Source: Rodentibacter sp901420285 (lineage in GTDB: Bacteria; Pseudomonadota; Gammaproteobacteria; Enterobacterales; Pasteurellaceae). Taken from it: 64,000 bases of DNA. Shown piece by piece: positions 43,899 to 52,692 of this stretch (the stretch's first letter is position 1; every line of letters starts with the position of its first letter). The stretch is taken from the NCBI RefSeq assembly GCF_041734645.1, contig NZ_CP162010.1:372001-436000 (forward strand), given 5' to 3'. Both the position numbers and the translations under genes were made by a program. A model generated the notes under the pieces. That model had not been told where the DNA came from, searched no databases, and saw nothing but the letters and a program-made list of their open reading frames with translations.

Positions 43899-44804
43899 AT
43901 GCGTTGTTTAGCTCTTGATATCGGCGGTACAAAAATTGCAGCGGCCATCGTCAAGGATGGCGAAATTATCCAACGCCAACAAATCGCTACGCCACAAGAT
44001 AACGCTGCGCATGCATTGCATAATGTGCTTGCGCAACTATTAATGGATTATGCGGGGCAGTTTGATTATGTTGCAGTCGCATCTACCGGCATAATAAATC
44101 ACGGTATTTTAACCGCTCTGAATCCTAAAAATTTAGGCGGATTGGCGGAATTTCCGTTAAACGAAAGCATTGCCCGTCATACCGATAAACCGATAGGCTT
44201 GCTGAATGATGTTCAGGCGGCTGCTTATGCAGAATATCAGCTGCAAGATCAAAGTAAATTAACAAATTTTGCGTTTATAACCGTTTCAACAGGTGTTGGC
44301 GGAGGATTGATTGTGAACCGCCAACTTTTGACCGAACCCAATGGTATTGCTGGTCATATTGGACATACACTTGCCGATCCGAACGGCCCTGAATGCGGTT
44401 GTGGTCGGCGTGGTTGTGTAGAAGCAGTGGCCGCCGGGCGGGCTATTGAGGCTGAAGCCTCGACTTGGGATATTCCCTGTTCGCCCAAAGAAGTATTTGA
44501 ACGCTTTAGAAAAAATGACCAGAAAGCAATCGCCCTTATAGAGCGTTCTGCGCGCGCGATTGCTAATTTAATCGCTGATTTAAAAATTAGTTTGGATATG
44601 CAAAAAGTCGTGGTCGGCGGTAGTGTTGGCTTGGCTGAAGGATATTTGCCCTTGATTCACCGTTTTCTTGATGAAATGCCGGAAATTTATCGTTGCGAAA
44701 TTGAATCGGCTCGATTTGAGCAAGATGCCGGGTTGGTTGGTGCCGCCTATTGGGTGAAAGATATTTTATTAGCTCAAGTTGGTTGGGAGGCGAGATATGG
44801 CTAG
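43899..44804 (+). CDS. nanK: N-acetylmannosamine kinase NanK
   Basis: ROK-family kinase that phosphorylates ManNAc, 301 residues. The ATP motif DIGGTKIAAA is at the N-terminus. The zinc-binding sequence CGCGRRGCVEAVAAG lies near residue 165, after the conserved GHIGHT histidine. It overlaps siaR by eight bases. Confidence 0.94.
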   Translation: MRCLALDIGGTKIAAAIVKDGEIIQRQQIATPQDNAAHALHNVLAQLLMDYAGQFDYVAVASTGIINHGILTALNPKNLGGLAEFPLNESIARHTDKPIGLLNDVQAAAYAEYQLQDQSKLTNFAFITVSTGVGGGLIVNRQLLTEPNGIAGHIGHTLADPNGPECGCGRRGCVEAVAAGRAIEAEASTWDIPCSPKEVFERFRKNDQKAIALIERSARAIANLIADLKISLDMQKVVVGGSVGLAEGYLPLIHRFLDEMPEIYRCEIESARFEQDAGLVGAAYWVKDILLAQVGWEARYG

Positions 44805-45663
44805 AAACGGCAATGTATTGAATACGATTAGCTCTTTGTATCAGAGCTTAACCAAAACTGAGAAAAAAATTGCCGACACGATCTTAATGTCACCTGATCT
44901 TGTCGTACAGTGTCCTCTTTCAGAAATTGCCGAGCATCTGGATGTAGGAGAGGCAACGTTTGTACGTTTTTGCCGTTCCGTGGGATTTAAGGGGTTTAGC
45001 GATTTTAAACTGGAACTTTCCATTGAACTTGCCACGAAAGACAATCGCAATAATCCGTTATTGGAAACGGATATTACTCATAATGACAGTTCTTTTCATA
45101 TCGCGCAAAAATTGCAGAGTTCGATTTCTAATGTCGTTAATGAAACGATTAATTTATTGGACTTCAAACAATTAGAAGGTGTTGTTGCTGCGATTCGACA
45201 GGCTAATCGCATTTTTTTATGCGGAGCAGGATCTTCCGGTATTACAGCGGAAGAAGCGAAAAATAAATTGATGCGTATTGGCTTTCAAGTGGATGCTACG
45301 GGCAATAATCATTTTATGTATATGCAAGCGGCATTGTTGAAGCCTAATGATGTTGCTATTGGCCTTAGCCATTCGGGTTATTCGCAAGAAACGGCTCATA
45401 CACTAAAAATAGCCAAGCAAAATGGCGCAACAACTGTTGCAATTACCCATAGTTTACGTTCACCGGTGACCGAATCGGCAGATTATGTGTTGGTGAACGG
45501 CAACAAACAAGGAAAATTACAAGGGGATTCCATTGGTACCAAAATCGCCCAGCTTTTTGTATTAGATTTAATTTACGCTTTACTGGTGCAAGGCGAACAG
45601 GAACGAGCGGTAGAAACGAAGCAAAAAACGCTCAATGTCATTCTAGAACAACGTATAAAATAG
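44797..45663 (+). CDS. siaR: Sialic acid utilisation regulator SiaR (RpiR family)
   Basis: A 288-residue regulator with an N-terminal RpiR-type helix-turn-helix (about 1-77, DVGEATFVRFCRSVGFKGFS) and a C-terminal SIS sugar-phosphate domain (about 125-255, with FLCGAGSSGITAEEA). In H. influenzae, SiaR represses the locus and responds to glucosamine-6-phosphate together with CRP. The start is at 44797, inside nanK; a six-codon longer opening is less likely. Confidence 0.93.
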   Translation: MARNGNVLNTISSLYQSLTKTEKKIADTILMSPDLVVQCPLSEIAEHLDVGEATFVRFCRSVGFKGFSDFKLELSIELATKDNRNNPLLETDITHNDSSFHIAQKLQSSISNVVNETINLLDFKQLEGVVAAIRQANRIFLCGAGSSGITAEEAKNKLMRIGFQVDATGNNHFMYMQAALLKPNDVAIGLSHSGYSQETAHTLKIAKQNGATTVAITHSLRSPVTESADYVLVNGNKQGKLQGDSIGTKIAQLFVLDLIYALLVQGEQERAVETKQKTLNVILEQRIK

Positions 45664-45672
45664 GAGAAAATT

Positions 45673-46551
45673 ATGCGTAATTTAAAAGGTATTTTCAGTG
45701 CATTATTAGTGTCATTTAACGAAGACGGTTCGATCAATGAAAAAGGATTGCGCCAAATTATTCGTTATAACATCGACAAAATGAAAGTGGACGGCTTATA
45801 TGTAGGCGGCTCCACCGGTGAGAACTTTATGCTTTCTACCGCAGAGAAGAAAGAAATCTTCCGTATTGCCAAAGATGAAGCCAAAGATGCCGTAGCGCTT
45901 ATCGCTCAAGTGGGTAGTGTAAACTTAAAAGAGGCGGTAGAACTCGGTAAATACGCCACCGAACTAGGCTACGACAGCCTTTCTGCGGTCACGCCGTTCT
46001 ACTACAAGTTTACCTTCCCGGAAATTAAGCATTACTACAATACCATCATTGACGAGACCGGTAACAATATGATTGTGTATTCGATTCCGTTTCTTACCGG
46101 GGTGAATATGGGGATTGAGCAATTCGGCGAATTGTATAAAAACCCAAAAGTGCTTGGCGTGAAATTCACCGCAGGTGATTTCTACTTGTTGGAACGCTTG
46201 AAAAAAGCTTATCCGAACCACTTAATCTGGGCAGGTTTCGATGAAATGATGCTACCGGCCGCTTCTTTAGGCGTGGACGGCGCGATTGGTTCAACCTTCA
46301 ACGTCAACGGTGTACGCGCTCGTCAAATTTTCGAATTGGCAAAAGCCGGTAAAATCAAAGAAGCGCTTGAAATTCAACACGTGACAAATGATTTAATCGA
46401 AGGCATTTTGGCAAACGGCTTATATTTAACTATCAAAGAATTGTTAAAACTTGACGGTGTAGAAGCCGGTTATTGTCGCGAACCGATGACGGCCAAAGCA
46501 ACGCCGGAACAACTTGCCAAAGCAAAAGAATTAAAAGCAAAATTTTTATAG
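45673..46551 (+). CDS. nanA: N-acetylneuraminate lyase NanA
   Basis: Class I aldolase that cleaves Neu5Ac to ManNAc and pyruvate, 292 residues. The Schiff-base lysine is in GVKFTAGDFY (near residue 164) and the catalytic tyrosine in MIVYSIPF (near 136). The GGSTGENF carboxylate-binding motif is near residue 47. Spacing to siaR is 9 bases. Confidence 0.97.
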   Translation: MRNLKGIFSALLVSFNEDGSINEKGLRQIIRYNIDKMKVDGLYVGGSTGENFMLSTAEKKEIFRIAKDEAKDAVALIAQVGSVNLKEAVELGKYATELGYDSLSAVTPFYYKFTFPEIKHYYNTIIDETGNNMIVYSIPFLTGVNMGIEQFGELYKNPKVLGVKFTAGDFYLLERLKKAYPNHLIWAGFDEMMLPAASLGVDGAIGSTFNVNGVRARQIFELAKAGKIKEALEIQHVTNDLIEGILANGLYLTIKELLKLDGVEAGYCREPMTAKATPEQLAKAKELKAKFL

Positions 46552-46636
46552 ATTAATGGAACATTGACTGAAGTATATCTTCTTCTGTTTATGCGGAAGC
46601 AACAGGGGCAAAGGTGCAACGAAGTGTCAAATTAGC

Positions 46637-46645
46637 ACCGCATTG
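46637..46645. repeat. Lone ACCGCATTG word between nanA and nagB
   Basis: It extends as TTAGCACCGCATTGGAGCCC, the same flank as the left arm of paired copies, but no right arm follows. It looks like a half-element in a 173-base spacer that otherwise holds only the nagB ribosome binding site (AAGGAG). Confidence 0.7.
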
Positions 46646-46724
46646 GAGCCCCTTCTTTCCGCTTTCCGTACATTCTTTATAACGGAAAATATACGGCATC
46701 GGTCAAAATAAAAGGAGCTTAACT

Positions 46725-47531
46725 ATGCGTCTTATCCCTCTAACCACAGAGCAACAAGTCAGTCGTTGGGCGGCGCGTCATATCGTCGATCGTATCAATC
46801 ATTTTAAACCGACGGCGGAACGCCCGTTTGTATTAGGTTTACCGACAGGCGGAACGCCGCTTAAAACTTACCGGGAACTTATCAAACTTTATCAAGCCGG
46901 CGAGGTGAGTTTTAAATATGTTGTTACCTTTAACATGGACGAATATGTCGGTTTACCGGAAGATCATCCGGAAAGTTATCACAGCTTTATGTATAACAAT
47001 TTCTTCAATCATGTGGATATTCAACCGCAAAACATTCATATTTTGAACGGCAATACCGCCGATCATGATGAAGAATGTCGTCAATATGAAGAAAAAATCA
47101 GATCTTACGGCAAAATTAATTTGTTTATGGGCGGCGTCGGCGTTGATGGCCATATCGCTTTTAATGAGCCCGCTTCTTCGTTGAGTTCTCGCACACGGAT
47201 TAAAACGTTAACGCAAGATACTTTGATTGCCAATTCTCGTTTCTTTGATAACGATGTTAATAAAGTACCGAAATATGCTTTGAGCATTGGCGTGGCAACC
47301 TTGTTAGATGCGGAAGAAGTGATGATTCTCGCCACCGGTCATCAAAAAGCCCTCGCGGTACAAGCAGCGGTTGAAGGTTCCGTAAACCACTTATGGACGG
47401 TGACCGCGTTGCAGCTACATCGACACTTTATTTTGGTGTGCGATGAAGCGGCACAACAAGAGCTAAAAGTGAAAACGGTAAAATATTTTAATGAATTGGA
47501 ACAACACGCGATCCATAGCGTGCTCTCATAA
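46725..47531 (+). CDS. nagB: Glucosamine-6-phosphate deaminase NagB
   Basis: Converts GlcN-6-P to fructose-6-P and ammonia, 268 residues. Characteristic segments are LGLPTGGTP, FNMDEYVGLP (catalytic aspartate), GGVGVDGHIAFNEP (catalytic histidine) and VMILATGHQKA. It completes sialate degradation with nagA downstream. Confidence 0.96.
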   Translation: MRLIPLTTEQQVSRWAARHIVDRINHFKPTAERPFVLGLPTGGTPLKTYRELIKLYQAGEVSFKYVVTFNMDEYVGLPEDHPESYHSFMYNNFFNHVDIQPQNIHILNGNTADHDEECRQYEEKIRSYGKINLFMGGVGVDGHIAFNEPASSLSSRTRIKTLTQDTLIANSRFFDNDVNKVPKYALSIGVATLLDAEEVMILATGHQKALAVQAAVEGSVNHLWTVTALQLHRHFILVCDEAAQQELKVKTVKYFNELEQHAIHSVLS

Positions 47532-47540
47532 TCTCACAAC

Positions 47541-47564
47541 ACCGCACGAAAGTGCGGTTGTTTT
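47541..47564 (+). terminator. USS-derived terminator between nagB and nagA
   Basis: Arms ACCGCAC (47541-47547) and GTGCGGT (47552-47558) surround a GAAA loop, followed by TGTTTTTT. The right arm is an exact classical USS (AAGTGCGGT, 47550-47558). Partial termination here would reduce nagA relative to nagB. Confidence 0.78.
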
Positions 47565-47588
47565 TTGACAGATTTTTAGGAAGGGAAT

Positions 47589-48734
47589 ATGAAATACGCA
47601 TTAACGAACTGTGTTATTTACACAAAATATGATGTGCTACGCGATTACGCGGTAGTGATTAACGGCGAAATCATTGATGCCGTAATTCCGCAAAATGAAC
47701 TGAATTCAGATATTAAAACCATTGATTTACAAGGTAATAATTTAACCGCGGGCTTTATTGATCTACAACTTAATGGCTGTGGCGGCGTGATGTTTAACGA
47801 TCAAAACAGTGTGGAAACCTTAGAAATTATGCAAGCCACCAATTTAAAATCGGGCTGCACCAGTTTTCTCCCGACGTTTATTACAGCGCCCGATGAAAAT
47901 ATCAAAAGTGCGGTCAAGATTATGCGTGCTTATTTAAATAAGCATAAAAATCAAGCACTTGGCTTACATATTGAAGGCCCGTTTATCAGCGTAGAGAAAA
48001 AAGGGGTACACCGTCCGGAATATATACGTGAAATTACATCGGAAATGAAAGATTTTCTTTGTGAAAATGCTGATGTGATTACGAAAATTACTATTGCAGC
48101 TGAAAATCCGACTATTAATTACACACCTGACTTTGTGAAAAGCGGTATTATCGTTTCCGTCGGGCATTCCAATGCAACCTATGAAGTAGCGAAAGACGCA
48201 TTCCGCAAGGGCGCAAGTTTTGCTACGCACTTGCACAACGCGATGTCGCCAATCAGTTCCGGTCGTGCTATGGGGGTCGTGGGTGCGGTGCTGGATTCCG
48301 ATGTCTATACGGGAATTATCGTAGATGGCGTACATGTGAATTTCGGTAATGTGCGTATTGATAAAAAGATCAAAGGCGACAAACTTTGTATCGTCACTGA
48401 CTCTTTAGCCGCCGCCGGTGCCGGCACTGAATTGGAGCGTTTTACCTTCGTGGGGAAAACTATTTATGTGAAAAACGGACGCTGTTATGACGCTAACGGC
48501 ACCATCGCTGGAGCCTCGATTACGATGATGGAATCCGTTAGAAATGCAGTGGAATATGTGGAAATTCCGCTTGCTGAAGCCCTCCGAATGAGTAATCTTT
48601 ATCCGGCTCGCGCTATCGGCGTGGATGACCGTTTAGGCTCCGTGGAAAAAGGCAAAGTGGCGAATCTTGCGGTATTTACGGCAAATTATGAAGTGATTGG
48701 CAGCGTGTTAAATGGGGAATGGAAGCCAAATTAG
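47589..48734 (+). CDS. nagA: N-acetylglucosamine-6-phosphate deacetylase NagA
   Basis: Amidohydrolase that makes GlcN-6-P, 381 residues. Segments LTAGFIDLQLNGCGG, LGLHIEGPFIS (metal glutamate), VGHSNATY, THLHNAMSP and the catalytic aspartate in IVTDSLAAAG are present. A classical USS lies inside at 47906-47914, with a dialect word six bases after the stop at 48740-48748. Confidence 0.96.
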   Translation: MKYALTNCVIYTKYDVLRDYAVVINGEIIDAVIPQNELNSDIKTIDLQGNNLTAGFIDLQLNGCGGVMFNDQNSVETLEIMQATNLKSGCTSFLPTFITAPDENIKSAVKIMRAYLNKHKNQALGLHIEGPFISVEKKGVHRPEYIREITSEMKDFLCENADVITKITIAAENPTINYTPDFVKSGIIVSVGHSNATYEVAKDAFRKGASFATHLHNAMSPISSGRAMGVVGAVLDSDVYTGIIVDGVHVNFGNVRIDKKIKGDKLCIVTDSLAAAGAGTELERFTFVGKTIYVKNGRCYDANGTIAGASITMMESVRNAVEYVEIPLAEALRMSNLYPARAIGVDDRLGSVEKGKVANLAVFTANYEVIGSVLNGEWKPN

Positions 48735-48739
48735 GCTTT

Positions 48740-48748
48740 CAATGCGGT
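48740..48748 (+). repeat. Lone CAATGCGGT word after nagA
   Basis: It extends as CTTTCAATGCGGTGCTAAAA, like the right arm of the paired copies. No left arm is present; the nagA stop codon occupies that position. Confidence 0.7.
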
Positions 48749-48802
48749 GCTAAAATTGGATCACAATTTTGCAAAGTACTTAAAGGTTTGTTCTGTCTTC
48801 TT

Positions 48803-48831
48803 AATCCGGCTTTCGAGCCGGATTATTTTTT
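48803..48831 (+). terminator. Terminator of the nan-nag gene set
   Basis: Nine-base arms AATCCGGCT and AGCCGGATT surround a TTCG tetraloop, followed by ATTTTTT. A textbook intrinsic terminator, 68 bases after nagA. Confidence 0.9.
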
Positions 48832-48901
48832 GGCGTTCTACTTTAATAAGAATAATTTTTATCTATAATATAAAACCAAGTTTATTAGTAGGAGAACAGT
48901 A

Positions 48902-49657
48902 ATGGCAAAGGATGAAGTAGGACACAATTTTTTAGCCCGTTTGGGTAAAACCCGTTTACGTCCGGGAGGTAAAAAAGCAACGGATTGGTTAATTGCAAAT
49001 GGTGATTTCAATCAAAACAAAAAAGTTCTGGAAGTCGCCTGCAATATGGGTACGACCGCAATTGGGCTTGCAAAACGGTTTGGTTGTCATATTGAAGGCG
49101 TGGATTTAGACGAAAATGCCTTAGAAAAAGCCAAAGCCAACATTGCGGCAAACAGCTTGCAAGATAAAATTCATGTGCAGCGTGCCAATGCAATGAAATT
49201 ACCTTTTGCAGATGAAACTTTTGATATCGTGATTAACGAAGCAATGCTGACAATGCTACCGGTGGAAGCGAAAAAGAAAGCGATTACAGAATACTTCCGC
49301 GTATTAAAACCGGGTGGTTTTTTGCTTACGCACGATGTGATGTTGGTTGGTGACGACCATCAGGTGATTCTTGAAAATATGCGCAAAGCGATTAACGTGA
49401 CGGTGACGCCATTAACGAAAGAGGGCTGGAAAGCGCTTTTTCAAGCGAGTGGTTTTCGCAACGTGGATACGTTTTCGGGCGAAATGACCTTGCTTTCACC
49501 AAAAGGCATGATTTACGACGAAGGCGTTTTAGGCACGTTGAAAATCATCAAAAATGCAATGAAAGCGGAAAACCGAGAGCAGTTTTTACGTATGTTCAAA
49601 ACCTTTAATGATCCTGAGCATAAATTGCATTTTATTGCGGTTTGCAGTCAAAAATAA
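48902..49657 (+). CDS. SAM-dependent methyltransferase (class I, UbiE/Methyltransf_11 type)
   Basis: A 251-residue protein with a Rossmann core. Motif I is VLEVACNMGTTAIGLA near residue 41, the acidic residue after strand 2 is in HIEGVDLDENA, and motif II/III is FDIVINEAMLTMLP near 104. The substrate is unknown. From memory a close homologue exists as an uncharacterised H. influenzae protein. It sits between nagA and the porin gene, where H. influenzae has nagA and ompP2 adjacent. Confidence 0.8.
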   Translation: MAKDEVGHNFLARLGKTRLRPGGKKATDWLIANGDFNQNKKVLEVACNMGTTAIGLAKRFGCHIEGVDLDENALEKAKANIAANSLQDKIHVQRANAMKLPFADETFDIVINEAMLTMLPVEAKKKAITEYFRVLKPGGFLLTHDVMLVGDDHQVILENMRKAINVTVTPLTKEGWKALFQASGFRNVDTFSGEMTLLSPKGMIYDEGVLGTLKIIKNAMKAENREQFLRMFKTFNDPEHKLHFIAVCSQK

Positions 49658-49699
49658 ATGCATCGATAATATTGACCTTTAATGAACTTTGTTTTGAGC

Positions 49700-49708
49700 A
49701 CCGCATTG
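49700..49708. repeat. Lone ACCGCATTG word between the methyltransferase and porin genes
   Basis: It extends as GAGCACCGCATTGAAGG and has no inverted partner; an ordinary terminator lies ten bases further on. Confidence 0.7.
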
Positions 49709-49717
49709 AAGGTATGA

Positions 49718-49745
49718 AAAAGGCGAATCTTTCGATTCGCCTTTT
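49718..49745. terminator. Bidirectional terminator between the methyltransferase and porin genes
   Basis: Twelve-base arms AAAAGGCGAATC and GATTCGCCTTTT surround a TTTC loop. It serves both convergent genes. Confidence 0.88.
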
Positions 49746-49772
49746 ATCATTAGTTTTTATCTGGTTTACCAA

Positions 49773-50846
49773 TTACCAGAATACACGCATACCTACACCG
49801 ATAGCTTTGTCATCTTTTTTACCGTTATAAGTGTAGTGCGCACCAGTGTATTCTTTAGTACGTAAGTATTTGCCTTCTAAGAATACAACAACTTGTTTAT
49901 GAAGTTTGTAGTCTGCGCCAAGTAAGAAACCGTGAGTTTTTTGTTTTTTCACTTCATCAGTTTTTACACGTTCATAAAGATAGTTACCATAAACTTTAGA
50001 TTTTGCTAGGACTTGGTATTCGAAACCTGGTGAAACATAGAATTTATCTGTTTTGTCGTTACCTTTTTTCTCGTGAGCGTAACCAAAATCACCAAGTAAT
50101 TTGAAATCACCGAATTTGTAACTTAAAGATGCTAAGTAACCGTCTTTACGATGAGATGCGTTTGAGCCGGTTTCATAACTTGTATGACCATATGCGAAAC
50201 GAACATCGTAGTCATTTTGTGCGTAGAGTACACCTACACCGTAGGCACCTTTAATATACGGTTGTGGGGTTGTTAAAGTAGCTAAATCACGACCTTTTTC
50301 ATCATGTTTTTGACCAAAATTGTAGTTTGCGCTTACTTGTAAACCTTCAACACCTTTATAGTCATAACGTACTACGCCGGTACCTGAAGTCGGGATGTAT
50401 TTACCTTTTGGTACGATACCGTATTCGTAATCGTTAGATTGACTTAAATCATCAGCGATAGTAAGTTGACGACCGAAAGTGATATCACCGGTTGCTTTAC
50501 TACCTAAACCAACATAAGCACGTTTAGCGTAGATACCACCAAATTCATCGCGAGAATCCGTATCATCAAAACGGAACTCTAAACGACCTAATGCATAGAA
50601 ATCGTTATCTAGGTTGTGTTTAACGTTTAAACCGAAACGTGAACCTGCGTTACGTAATGCAGAATTTGTTTCTTTTGTGGTAACTACTCCGGCTGCGTTA
50701 GTTTTTTTAACGCTACCTTTTTCCATAATCACACGAAGAGAACCGTTTAATTCAATTTTAGTTCCTTCATTTTCATAAACGACTGCTGCGTTTGCTGCTG
50801 ATGCGGCAAATGCACCTACGATTAATGCTGCTAGTGTTTTTTTCAT
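49773..50846 (-). CDS. Major outer-membrane porin (OmpP2/OmpC-like, Gram-negative porin family)
   Basis: A trimeric 16-strand beta-barrel general porin by family, 357 residues. The signal peptide is MKKTLAALIVGAFAASAANA, and the protein ends MRVFW with the C-terminal aromatic residue of outer-membrane proteins. Alternating hydrophobic strands and charged loops are visible, with FRFDDTDSRDEFGG in the region of the constriction loop. Its position beside rnhA-dnaQ-der matches ompP2 in H. influenzae. A degenerate CRP-like half-site lies near 50988-51003. Confidence 0.9.
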   Translation of the reverse strand: MKKTLAALIVGAFAASAANAAVVYENEGTKIELNGSLRVIMEKGSVKKTNAAGVVTTKETNSALRNAGSRFGLNVKHNLDNDFYALGRLEFRFDDTDSRDEFGGIYAKRAYVGLGSKATGDITFGRQLTIADDLSQSNDYEYGIVPKGKYIPTSGTGVVRYDYKGVEGLQVSANYNFGQKHDEKGRDLATLTTPQPYIKGAYGVGVLYAQNDYDVRFAYGHTSYETGSNASHRKDGYLASLSYKFGDFKLLGDFGYAHEKKGNDKTDKFYVSPGFEYQVLAKSKVYGNYLYERVKTDEVKKQKTHGFLLGADYKLHKQVVVFLEGKYLRTKEYTGAHYTYNGKKDDKAIGVGMRVFW

Positions 50847-51057
50847 AATTGTTATTCCTTATTGGTGTATTAACGACCAAGATTGAACTTTTTCTTACTG
50901 AAAATGTCAACCGCCTAAATGGACGCTCCGAATCATTACAAAAAGCTATTTTTATGTCAACGGAAAACGCTTACAATTTTTCAAATATCGGATCAAGATC
51001 ACATTTTTTATGCAGTAAAACCTAAAAAGATACGTTGATGTTGAAAAAATTTTCCAA

Positions 51058-51090
51058 AAAAGCAAGAGTCGCTAAAGTAACAGCGCTCTT
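51058..51090 (-). terminator. Terminator after rnhA
   Basis: On the minus strand an AGAGCGCT stem pairs with AGCG(A)CTCT (one bulge) and is followed by TGCTTTTTT, 30 bases after the rnhA stop. Confidence 0.6.
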
Positions 51091-51119
51091 ACCATTAAGA
51101 AAAACTTCAGTCGTCATAT

Positions 51120-51584
51120 TTAATTTTCTATGTAACCCACATCTTCTAAAGTCGGATTTTCCGCCCCTTTTTTTGCCAATTCGTCGCAAATCTCATTTTC
51201 ACGATGCCCGGCATGGCCTTTTACCCATTCCCAATGGATTTGGTGACGCGAAATCTCAGCGTCCAATGCGGTCCACAAGTCTTGGTTTTTGACAGGTTTG
51301 CCTTGGCTTGATTTCCAATTATTTTTTTTCCAATTAAAAATCCATTGTGTAATGCCGTTTTTCATATATTGGCTGTCGCTATAAAGGGTAATATGGCAAG
51401 GTTCTTTCAAACTTTTTAACGCTTCGATGACAGCGCGTAATTCCATTCGGTTGTTGGTGGTTTTGAAGTAACCTTTGGAAAGGTGCTTTTCGTGTTGTCT
51501 ATAACGAAGTACGACACCGATGCCACCTGCTCCCGGGTTACCTAAGCAAGAGCCGTCGGTAAAAATTTCAATCTGTTTTTGCAT
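51120..51584 (-). CDS. rnhA: Ribonuclease HI
   Basis: Degrades the RNA of RNA-DNA hybrids, 154 residues. The four catalytic acidic residues are in FTDGSCLGNPG (Asp), TNNRMELRAV (Glu), LYSDSQYM (Asp) and the C-terminal ENEICDELAKKG (Asp). The ATG at 51584 gives MQKQIEIFTDGS, the family start; the long upstream opening overlaps dnaQ and is not coding. It is divergent from dnaQ with 60 bases between. A dialect word at 51264-51272 is read as T-A-L. Confidence 0.97.
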   Translation of the reverse strand: MQKQIEIFTDGSCLGNPGAGGIGVVLRYRQHEKHLSKGYFKTTNNRMELRAVIEALKSLKEPCHITLYSDSQYMKNGITQWIFNWKKNNWKSSQGKPVKNQDLWTALDAEISRHQIHWEWVKGHAGHRENEICDELAKKGAENPTLEDVGYIEN

Positions 51585-51644
51585 AACAAAATGGTTGTTG
51601 TGTAAAATGGCGCACATTTTAATGGAAAGGCATAGGTTGAACAA

Positions 51645-52415
51645 ATGATAAATCCGACTCGCCAGATTGTGCTTGATACGGAAACCACGGGGATGAACCA
51701 GCTCGGTGCCCATTACGAAGGGCACGGTATTATTGAAATCGGTGCGGTAGAATTGGTTAATCGTCGCTACACCGGCAATAATTTTCATATTTATATTAAC
51801 CCGAATCGTCCGGTCGATCCGGAGGCGATCAAAGTTCACGGTATTACCGATGAAATGCTTGCGGATAAACCGGAATTTAAAGCCGTCGCACAGGAATTTT
51901 TAGATTATATTAAAGGCGCCGAATTGTTAATTCATAACGCGCCTTTTGATGTGGGCTTTATGGATTATGAATTTCGTAAAATCGGCTTGAATGTGAAAAC
52001 CACGGATATTTGCGTGGTGACTGATACCTTGCAAATGGCGCGCCAAATGTATCCCGGTAAACGCAATAATTTGGATGCATTATGCGATCGTTTGGGCATT
52101 GATAACAGCAAGCGCACCTTGCACGGCGCGTTGCTGGATGCGGAAATTTTGGCAGACGTTTATCTTTCCATGACCGGCGGACAAACCAGTTTGTTTGCAG
52201 AAGAAGATGAGGACGTACCTGTGATTATCGCCGCAACGGAAGAAAATAAAATCGAACCGGAGCAGAATGCAGTCGTTTTTTCCGATAGTTTAAATGTGTT
52301 ACAACCCAATGAAGGCGAGATTCAGGCACATTTGGAATTATTAAAAATGATTAATAAAAAAAGTGGCGGAAAATGCGTGTGGGATTTACGAATGAATGAT
52401 CAGCCCGTGCATTAA
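51645..52415 (+). CDS. dnaQ: DNA polymerase III epsilon subunit (3'-5' proofreading exonuclease)
   Basis: DEDDh exonuclease of the polymerase III core, 256 residues. ExoI is VLDTETTGM, ExoII HNAPFDVGFMDYE and ExoIII HGALLDAEILADVY. The QTSLF segment after the nuclease domain resembles the clamp-binding motif. A long acidic linker and a C-terminal alpha-binding segment follow. Confidence 0.96.
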   Translation: MINPTRQIVLDTETTGMNQLGAHYEGHGIIEIGAVELVNRRYTGNNFHIYINPNRPVDPEAIKVHGITDEMLADKPEFKAVAQEFLDYIKGAELLIHNAPFDVGFMDYEFRKIGLNVKTTDICVVTDTLQMARQMYPGKRNNLDALCDRLGIDNSKRTLHGALLDAEILADVYLSMTGGQTSLFAEEDEDVPVIIAATEENKIEPEQNAVVFSDSLNVLQPNEGEIQAHLELLKMINKKSGGKCVWDLRMNDQPVH

Positions 52416-52448
52416 ATAAACATCCGAAGTTGAAATCGAAAAAAAAGA

Positions 52449-52477
52449 TTGACGAGATAACGGGCGGTCATTATGAT
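52449..52477 (+). promoter_or_regulatory. Promoter of the tRNA-Asp gene
   Basis: TTGACG (52449-52454) and TATGAT (52472-52477) are separated by 17 bases, with a start expected about 9 bases before the mature tRNA. Confidence 0.8.
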
Positions 52478-52492
52478 ACGCAGCACTTAAAC

Positions 52493-52569
52493 GGAGTGGT
52501 AGTTCAGCTGGTTAGAATACCTGCCTGTCACGCAGGGGGTCGCGGGTTCGAGTCCCGTCCATTCCGCCA
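52493..52569 (+). tRNA. tRNA-Asp (anticodon GTC)
   Basis: A 77-base cloverleaf with encoded CCA. The acceptor stem GGAGTGG pairs with CCATTCC (one G-T wobble). The anticodon loop CTGTCAC has GTC at 52527-52529, and the T-loop GGGTTCGAGTCCC is standard. It has its own promoter and a strong terminator. Confidence 0.97.
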
Positions 52570-52588
52570 ATCCTTTAAATGTAAAATC

Positions 52589-52610
52589 GCACCCAAGAGG
52601 TGCTTTTTTT
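52589..52610 (+). terminator. Intrinsic terminator after tRNA-Asp
   Basis: GCACC and GGTGC surround CAAGA, followed directly by seven T. Confidence 0.9.
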
Positions 52611-52692
52611 ATGTCCGGTGTCAAATCATTTTTTACCAACCCGCTAACTTCCGCTATAATGGCGCCCATTTTTTGCAAGATAGAGATTTTTT

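Noticed and set aside
50988..51003. CRP site upstream of the porin gene
   Set aside because: Only the TCACA half is good; the other half has two mismatches, so it is too weak to list as a feature.
51585..51839. Upstream extension of rnhA through the dnaQ start
   Set aside because: It is antisense to dnaQ and not part of the RNase HI family; MQKQIEIFTDG is the real start.
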